Origin: Candidatus Aminicenantota bacterium
GTDB lineage: Bacteria > Acidobacteriota > Aminicenantia > Aminicenantales > UBA8522
Direction: 5' to 3'
NCBI GenBank assembly: GCA_016934895.1
Contig: JAFGRZ010000187.1
Coordinates: 1-7,352, forward strand
Length of the DNA stretch: 7,352 bases
The position numbers and the translations under genes were made by a program. How positions within the stretch are numbered: position 1 is the stretch's first letter; each line of letters begins with the position of its first letter. Shown here piece after piece: positions 1-4,203 of this stretch. A model generated the notes under the pieces. That model was not told the origin of the DNA, made no database searches, and saw only the letters and a program-made list of their open reading frames with translations.

Positions 1-9
1 CCCATATGT

Positions 10-38
10 TTGACTCTCGGCAGTAGATTTGATATAAA
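10..38 (+). promoter_or_regulatory. sigma70-type promoter of the tRNA / zinc-ribbon transcript
   Basis: A -35 element TTGACT (10-15, 5 of 6 consensus bases) is followed by a 17-nt spacer and a -10 element TATAAA (33-38, 5 of 6). Transcription would be expected to start near 45, only one to three bases before the mature tRNA 5' end at 47. The stretch after the -10 (41-44, GGCC) is GC-rich, as is common in stringently controlled stable-RNA promoters. The elements are read directly; their activity is inferred from consensus match and position. Confidence 0.7.
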
Positions 39-46
39 AAGGCCGA

Positions 47-118
47 GGGCCTATAGCTCAGCGGTAGAGCTACCGGCTCATAACCGGCAGGTCCCAGGTT
101 CGAATCCTGGTAGGCCCA
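47..118 (+). tRNA. tRNA with CAU anticodon, probably tRNA-Ile2 (lysidine-modified), otherwise elongator tRNA-Met
   Basis: The cloverleaf folds by eye. The acceptor stem GGGCCTA (47-53) pairs with TAGGCCC (111-117). The D stem GCTC/GAGC closes a short 7-base loop (60-66). The anticodon arm is 72-88 with CAT at 79-81, and the T arm CCAGG/CCTGG holds the loop TTCGAAT (99-105). The discriminator is A118 and no CCA is encoded. It is not an initiator: pair 1-72 is G-C, and the three G-C pairs next to the anticodon loop are absent. C4-G69 and C5-G68 are present; these are known determinants for TilS in E. coli tRNA-Ile2, which makes Ile2 more likely than elongator Met. The outermost anticodon-stem pair (72 with 88) is an A/C mismatch. 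Calling the gene a CAU tRNA is secure; its amino-acid identity is inference. Confidence 0.92.
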
Positions 119-128
119 TGTCGATTTC

Positions 129-137
129 GAGGAAGAG
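129..137 (+). promoter_or_regulatory. ribosome binding site of the zinc-ribbon gene
   Basis: GAGGAAGAG lies between the tRNA 3' end and the coding region, with its GAGG core 7 nt before a GTG at 140. This supports GTG as the start. The ATG overlapping it (138-140) is in another frame, which soon closes. After tRNA 3' processing the mRNA leader would be only about 21 nt. Confidence 0.7.
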
Positions 138-139
138 AT

Positions 140-895
140 GTGGAAATTGACTTTGAGAAGCTGATCAAACTCCAGCAACTGGACATGGAGATCCGGCAGC
201 TTTCTCTCTTCCTTGAGAGCATCCCCCCTCAGATCGAAAACATCGACAGGAAGATCGCAGACAGCACCCTCATTGCCGCCGCGGCCAGGGAGAAGATGGC
301 CGGGAGCCAGAAAAAAAGACGCGAGCTCGAGGCCGAAGTCAAGGATTTCAAGGCCCAGATCGGAAAATTCAAGCGACAGCTGAACGAAGTCAAAACCAAC
401 AAGGAATACACCGCCCTCCTCAGGGAGATCGAAGAATCAGAAAGGAGAGTCGATCGTCTCGAGGAGGCGTTCATCTCCGAAATGCTTCTCGAGGACGATA
501 TCCAGAGGGACATCCAGGAAGCCAACCGCGAGCTCGCCGAAACCCAGGAAGTCCTGTCCAAGGAAAAAGAGGCGATCTTCCGGAAGAAGAAGGAGGCCGA
601 GGAAAGGATGCAGGAGCTCATCCGGAGCAAAACCGCTCTCCTTCCGGAGATACCGCCCCACCAGGTTGACCTCTACGTCAGTATATCCCGGAAGAAAAAC
701 GGCATCGCCCTCTCCCCCGTCCGGGACGATTTCTGCGATCTCTGCCACGTCCGCATCCGGCCGCAAGTCCTGAATGAACTGCTCTCCAGCCGCAACCTCA
801 TCCTCTGTGAAAACTGCGGACGCATCCTTTTCTGGCGGGAACAGGCCGAAGAGAGCCCCGCCGAGCCCGAAACGACCGAAGCGAAGGCCAAATAG
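140..895 (+). CDS. COG1579-type coiled-coil / C4 zinc-ribbon protein
   Basis: The 251-residue protein starts at GTG and fits the usual length of about 240-250 for the family. Residues 1 to about 165 are highly charged, heptad-like helix forming a long antiparallel coiled coil, including the family signature around residues 85-90 (KTNKEY). The C-terminal domain is a zinc ribbon with two CxxC pairs: C199/C202 and C223/C226. The tail after residue 232 is acidic and Ala/Pro-rich. No signal peptide or membrane segment is visible, so it should be cytosolic. Known relatives include Helicobacter HP0958 (FlgZ), which binds the sigma factor RpoN and flaA mRNA, and Chlamydia CT398, which also binds RpoN. 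In most bacteria the role is unknown, so a nucleic-acid or sigma-factor partner is only inferred. It sits 21 nt after the tRNA gene, probably on the same transcript, and ends 3 nt from the oppositely oriented acyl-CoA synthetase stop. Confidence 0.9.
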   Translation: MEIDFEKLIKLQQLDMEIRQLSLFLESIPPQIENIDRKIADSTLIAAAAREKMAGSQKKRRELEAEVKDFKAQIGKFKRQLNEVKTNKEYTALLREIEESERRVDRLEEAFISEMLLEDDIQRDIQEANRELAETQEVLSKEKEAIFRKKKEAEERMQELIRSKTALLPEIPPHQVDLYVSISRKKNGIALSPVRDDFCDLCHVRIRPQVLNELLSSRNLILCENCGRILFWREQAEESPAEPETTEAKAK

Positions 896-898
896 GCC

Positions 899-2692
899 CT
901 ACCCGTTATTCTTTTCTTCCTCATACAAGGCGTCGATCATCGCTTTGTATTTCTTCTCGATGATGTTCCGTTTGATCTTAAGCGTGGGTGTCATCTCGCC
1001 CTTCTCGATCTCGAAATCCCGGTCAAGCAGAATGATGCGCTTGATCCTTTCGTATTGAGCCAGGTTGGGGGTGGCCCGGTCGATCTCCGCTTTAAGGAAG
1101 TTGACGACCTGTGGATGGCGGACAAGCTCAGCCGGACCGGAGAAGGCGATGCCGCTGGACCGGGCGTAATCGGCGATCTTGTCGAAGTCGGGCACAACCA
1201 GGGCGCTGACGAACCGGCGGCGGTCGCCGAGGACCACGGCGTTGGAGATATAGGGAATGGTCTTGAGGACGTTCTCGATCGGCTGGGGAGCAATGTTCTT
1301 GCCGCCGGCCGTGACAATGATGTCTTTCTTGCGGTCGGTGATGACCAGGAAGCCGTCTTTATCAAAATGACCGATGTCGCCGGTGTGGAACCAGCCGCCC
1401 TCGAAGGCCTCCCGGGTCTCCGCCTCCTTCTTGTAATAGCCTTTCATCACGTGAGGACCGCGGGTCAAGATCTCGCCGTCAGGGGCAATCTTTACGTCCA
1501 CGCCCGGGATGGGCTTTCCGACCGTCCCGAATCTCATGTTCTCGAATGTGTTGACGGAGATCACCGGCGAGGTCTCGGTCAGGCCGTAGCCCTCCAGAAT
1601 GACAAGCCCCAGGGCGTAGAAGAACTCGGCGATATCCTTGGACAGGGGCGCTCCTCCGGAGACGAAAAAGCGCACTCGGCCTCCCGTTTTCTCGATGATC
1701 TTGGAGAAAACGAGCTTGTGGGCCAGATTCCGCTTTCGCTGGAGCGCACCGCCGATCGGCTCGTTGTTCAGCCTGCGGCGGCCGTACTCCTTGCCCACCC
1801 TGAGAGCCCAGGAAAATATCTTTTTTTTCAATGCCGAGCTGGAGAGCACGTTGTCCATGACCTTGGCGTAGATCTTCTCGAAGACCCGGGGGACGCTGAC
1901 CATGATATTGGGCCGGATCTCCAGCAGGTTCTCCGCCACCGCTTCAACGCTTTCGGCATACCCGATCCGGCAGCCCCTGTAAATGTACCCGAAAGTGACC
2001 ATTCGCTCGAGGACGTGAGAGAGGGGCAGGAAAGAAAGGACTGTATCTTTATCGGAAAACTCAATAATCTTCGTAACGGTCGCGACATTGCTCAGGAAAT
2101 TGTTGTGGGTGAGAATGACTCCCTTGGGCACGCCGGTCGTTCCAGATGTATAAATGAGAGAGGCTTCATCTTCCGGCCTGACCGCGGCGACCAGGGAATC
2201 GAAGAGCGCCGGGTTCTTTTCATCCAGCAGGCGGCCTCTCTCCAAAACCTCGCCGAAGGTGAGCACTCCGTCCGGCGCCTTTTCCATGAACGTGATGTAA
2301 TGGCGGACCTTGGCCAAGGCGGGCCGGACGGCCTCGATCCTGTTCCAGAGATCCTCGCAGGAGACGATGACGGCCGTGGCGTCGGAATCGTCGATGATGT
2401 ATCGGATCTGCTCGGAGACAAGGGACGTATAGATAGGAACGGTAATCGCCCCCAGGCACAGGTTGGCATGGTCGGCGATCACCCACTCGGGCCGGTTCTC
2501 CGAAAGGATGATGACTTTGTCCCCTTTTTGCAGTCCCAAATCTCTGAGCCCCAGGCAAAAATGCTTTACATTGCGGCCGAATTCTTCGGTTGAGACGGGC
2601 TGATACCGGCCTTCCTTCTTGAAGAGCATGAAGTCGGGTTTGGGGTAGTTCTTGACGGTATCAACCAGGACCTGGGCGAGCGTTTCAGGCAT
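899..2692 (-). CDS. long-chain fatty-acid--CoA ligase (AMP-forming, FAA1/FadD-like)
   Basis: This acyl-CoA synthetase adenylates a fatty acid with ATP and transfers it to CoA, feeding beta-oxidation or lipid synthesis. It acts in the cytosol or at the membrane surface. Counted from the ATG at 2692 it has 597 residues, typical of the COG1022 group. ANL-superfamily motifs appear in order: the P-loop YTSGTTGVPKG (181-191), the GYGLTET adenylate motif (368-374), TGD (437-439) carrying the ribose-binding Asp, the hinge motif DRKKD (453-457), GGKN (463-466), and near the C-terminus TPTLKIKR (568-575) with the catalytic-type lysine K572. A GTG at 2704 would add four residues (MEGK), but it has no ribosome site, whereas GGAGGG lies just before the ATG. 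Its own promoter is seen at 2723-2752. No transmembrane segment is evident. The chain-length preference cannot be read from sequence; an aromatic-acid ligase is less likely given the close fit to long-chain enzymes. Confidence 0.92.
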   Translation of the reverse strand: MPETLAQVLVDTVKNYPKPDFMLFKKEGRYQPVSTEEFGRNVKHFCLGLRDLGLQKGDKVIILSENRPEWVIADHANLCLGAITVPIYTSLVSEQIRYIIDDSDATAVIVSCEDLWNRIEAVRPALAKVRHYITFMEKAPDGVLTFGEVLERGRLLDEKNPALFDSLVAAVRPEDEASLIYTSGTTGVPKGVILTHNNFLSNVATVTKIIEFSDKDTVLSFLPLSHVLERMVTFGYIYRGCRIGYAESVEAVAENLLEIRPNIMVSVPRVFEKIYAKVMDNVLSSSALKKKIFSWALRVGKEYGRRRLNNEPIGGALQRKRNLAHKLVFSKIIEKTGGRVRFFVSGGAPLSKDIAEFFYALGLVILEGYGLTETSPVISVNTFENMRFGTVGKPIPGVDVKIAPDGEILTRGPHVMKGYYKKEAETREAFEGGWFHTGDIGHFDKDGFLVITDRKKDIIVTAGGKNIAPQPIENVLKTIPYISNAVVLGDRRRFVSALVVPDFDKIADYARSSGIAFSGPAELVRHPQVVNFLKAEIDRATPNLAQYERIKRIILLDRDFEIEKGEMTPTLKIKRNIIEKKYKAMIDALYEEEKNNG

Positions 2693-2696
2693 TTTT

Positions 2697-2702
2697 CCCT
2701 CC
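2697..2702 (-). promoter_or_regulatory. ribosome binding site deciding the acyl-CoA synthetase start
   Basis: On the minus strand GGAGGG (2702 down to 2697) stands 4 nt before ATG at 2692. The alternative upstream GTG (2704-2702) overlaps this site and has no purine-rich sequence before it, so the ATG is preferred. Confidence 0.75.
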
Positions 2703-2722
2703 ACAGTTCAAAACGTGGGTCA

Positions 2723-2752
2723 ATTGTAGATGCGCAGGGAACAGGCTGTCAA
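2723..2752 (-). promoter_or_regulatory. sigma70-type promoter of the acyl-CoA synthetase gene
   Basis: Read on the minus strand, a perfect -35 TTGACA (2752-2747), an 18-nt spacer and a -10 TACAAT (2728-2723, 5 of 6) predict a start near A2716 and a 24-nt leader that contains the ribosome site. The -35 lies inside the short inverted repeat TGTC-AA-GACA (2747-2756), a possible operator. Promoter function is inferred from consensus and placement. Confidence 0.7.
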
Positions 2753-2756
2753 GACA
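2747..2756. repeat. short inverted repeat over the minus-strand -35 box
   Basis: TGTC (2747-2750) and GACA (2753-2756) are perfect inverted arms around AA, covering the acyl-CoA synthetase -35. The arms are only 4 bp, so this could be chance; its position makes it a candidate repressor half-site pair. Confidence 0.35.
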
Positions 2757-2814
2757 AAAGTGAAACGGCCCGCCGGCGCGGCGGCGAGTTCGACCCGGGA
2801 GTAGAGAATGGTCG

Positions 2815-2844
2815 TTGACATCCGCGAGGGTGCGGAGATATGCT
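2815..2844 (+). promoter_or_regulatory. sigma70-type promoter of the kynureninase gene
   Basis: A perfect -35 TTGACA (2815-2820), an 18-nt spacer and a -10 TATGCT (2839-2844, 4 of 6) predict a start near 2851 and a leader of about 40 nt. The -10 is weaker than that of the divergent promoter. The spacer contains a 5-bp inverted repeat, TCCGC/GCGGA (2821-2825 and 2832-2836), where a regulator could bind. The -35 boxes of the two divergent promoters are about 62 bp apart. Confidence 0.55.
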
Positions 2845-2880
2845 CTCGGCGTACGGAATAGGATGAATCGAAAGAAAAAC

Positions 2881-2884
2881 GAGG
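2881..2884 (+). promoter_or_regulatory. ribosome binding site of kynU
   Basis: GAGG ends 6 nt before the ATG at 2891, a normal spacing that supports this start. Confidence 0.6.
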
Positions 2885-2890
2885 CATATC

Positions 2891-4186
2891 ATGGATGACG
2901 GCAATCCGCTTGACGATTATCGCAGTCAGGCTCTGAGTCTCGACCGCGCCGACTCCCTCAGAGCCTTCCGGCAGCGGTTTTATGTGCCGCCGGGAACGAT
3001 CTATCTCGACGGCAACTCCCTGGGCCTCCTTTCCCGGGACGCTGAATCTGCCCTGTCCAGGGCGATCCGCTCGTGGAAGGAACTCGAGATCCGCGGCTGG
3101 CTCGAGGCCGATCCCCCCTGGTTCTACCTGGCTGAAACCCTGGGCGGACAGTGCGCCGAGATCGTCGGCGCCGCCCCCGAGGAGGTCGTCATGTCGGGGA
3201 CGACGACGGTCAACATCCACGCCCTGGTCCACACCTTCTACAATCCCCAAGGCCGCCGGACGAAGATCCTCGCCGACGAACTCGATTTTCCTTCCGATAT
3301 CTATGCTTTGAAGAGCATTATCCGGCTCCGCGGGCTGGATCCCTCCGAACATCTGATCCTGGTCCCGAGCCGGGACGGCCGCACTCTCGACGAGGAAGAC
3401 ATCGCCGCCCATATCGACGATTCGGTCGCCCTGGTCTTTCTTCCTTCCGTTCTCTACCGGAACGGCCAGCTCCTCGATATGGAATACCTGACGCGCAAGG
3501 CGCACGAAAGAGCGATCCCGATCGGGTTCGATTGCTCCCACTCGGTGGGCGCGATCCCCCATGAATTCACCCGCTGGAAGGTGGATTTCGCCCTCTGGTG
3601 CAGCTACAAGTACCTGAACGGCGGTCCGGGCGCCACCGCTTTTCTCTACATCAACCGGGTCCATTTCGGCCGGGAACCCGCCCTGGCGGGGTGGTTCGGA
3701 TCGGTCAAGGAAAAGCAGTTCGACATGTCGCTTGAATTCAAGCCGGCCCGCTCAGCCGGAGGCTGGCAGATCTCTTCCCCCTCCATATTGAGCGCCGCGC
3801 CTCTCCTTGGGTCGTTAGCCATGCTTCGGGAAGCCGGTTTGGCGGCCGTCCGGGAAAAATCACTTCGGCTGACCGGCCTTTTCCAGGATATGACGGACGA
3901 GCTCTTGTCCTCCGCGCCCTACGGGTTCTCCATCGCCACGCCGCGCCCCCCCGAACGCCGGGGAGGACATGTGGCCCTCGTCCACCCCGAGGCCGTGCGC
4001 ATCAGCGCGGCCTTACGGGACCGCGGCGTCATTCTCGATTTCCGCCCCCCCGACATCATCCGCGTCGCGCCGGCGGCCCTCTACAACACGTTCACTGAAC
4101 TATGGGAGCTCGTCCGGCATCTGCGCGAGATCGTCGAGCGCCGGGAATACGAACGCTTTCCCGGCGAACGCGGGGCGATTTCCTGA
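2891..4186 (+). CDS. kynU: kynureninase (L-kynurenine hydrolase, PLP-dependent)
   Basis: Kynureninase (EC 3.7.1.3) hydrolyses kynurenine or 3-hydroxykynurenine to (3-hydroxy)anthranilate and alanine, in tryptophan catabolism or de novo NAD synthesis. The 431-residue length fits the family, a class V aminotransferase fold. Visible landmarks are YLDGNSLG (38-45), TTVN (105-108) and FPSD (133-136) of the PLP phosphate site, D214 and H217 in FDCSH, the PLP lysine K240 in SYKYLNGGPG, GWFG with W268, and RVAPAALYN near the end (391-399). From remembered reference sequences, the position of human S221 looks like P185 and that of human N333 looks like S296. Bacterial enzymes can have Thr at the latter, so Ser is conservative. 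The gene has its own promoter, no co-directional neighbour, and ends 3 nt from the gyrA stop. No tryptophan dioxygenase, formamidase or 3-hydroxyanthranilate dioxygenase gene is in view. A related PLP lyase with other specificity is possible but less likely. Confidence 0.88.
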   Translation: MDDGNPLDDYRSQALSLDRADSLRAFRQRFYVPPGTIYLDGNSLGLLSRDAESALSRAIRSWKELEIRGWLEADPPWFYLAETLGGQCAEIVGAAPEEVVMSGTTTVNIHALVHTFYNPQGRRTKILADELDFPSDIYALKSIIRLRGLDPSEHLILVPSRDGRTLDEEDIAAHIDDSVALVFLPSVLYRNGQLLDMEYLTRKAHERAIPIGFDCSHSVGAIPHEFTRWKVDFALWCSYKYLNGGPGATAFLYINRVHFGREPALAGWFGSVKEKQFDMSLEFKPARSAGGWQISSPSILSAAPLLGSLAMLREAGLAAVREKSLRLTGLFQDMTDELLSSAPYGFSIATPRPPERRGGHVALVHPEAVRISAALRDRGVILDFRPPDIIRVAPAALYNTFTELWELVRHLREIVERREYERFPGERGAIS

Positions 4187-4203
4187 GCTTCAGCTTTCGC
4201 CGG
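4161..4203. repeat. 8-bp inverted repeat across the kynU/gyrA stop junction
   Basis: CCGGCGAA (4161-4168) and TTCGCCGG (4196-4203) are perfect inverted arms separated by 27 nt containing both stop codons. No T-run follows on either strand, so it is not a classical intrinsic terminator. It is the only hairpin-like element I see at this convergent junction and might slow or end transcription from both sides. Confidence 0.35.

Noticed and set aside
138..164. ATG at 138 as an alternative start near the zinc-ribbon gene
   Set aside because: It is in a different frame and reaches a stop within a few codons, whereas the GTG at 140 opens the conserved protein.
886..898. GGCC-AAATA-GGCC as an intrinsic terminator
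   Set aside because: The stem is only 4 bp and is not followed by a U-rich tract, so it does not meet the usual terminator pattern.
1055..2593. A 512-codon open frame on the plus strand opposite the acyl-CoA synthetase gene
   Set aside because: It lies fully antisense to a gene with all ANL-superfamily motifs. Its translation is low-complexity Asp/Gly/Val-rich with no recognisable domain, as expected for the complement of GC-rich codons.
2769..2786. GC-rich palindromic run in the divergent intergenic region as an operator
   Set aside because: The short GCC/GGC matches are what base composition alone gives; no symmetric pair of arms is longer or better placed than chance.
2720..3664. A 314-codon minus-strand frame overlapping kynU and the divergent promoter region
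   Set aside because: It is antisense to the recognisable kynureninase and would run through both promoters; the translation matches no family I know.
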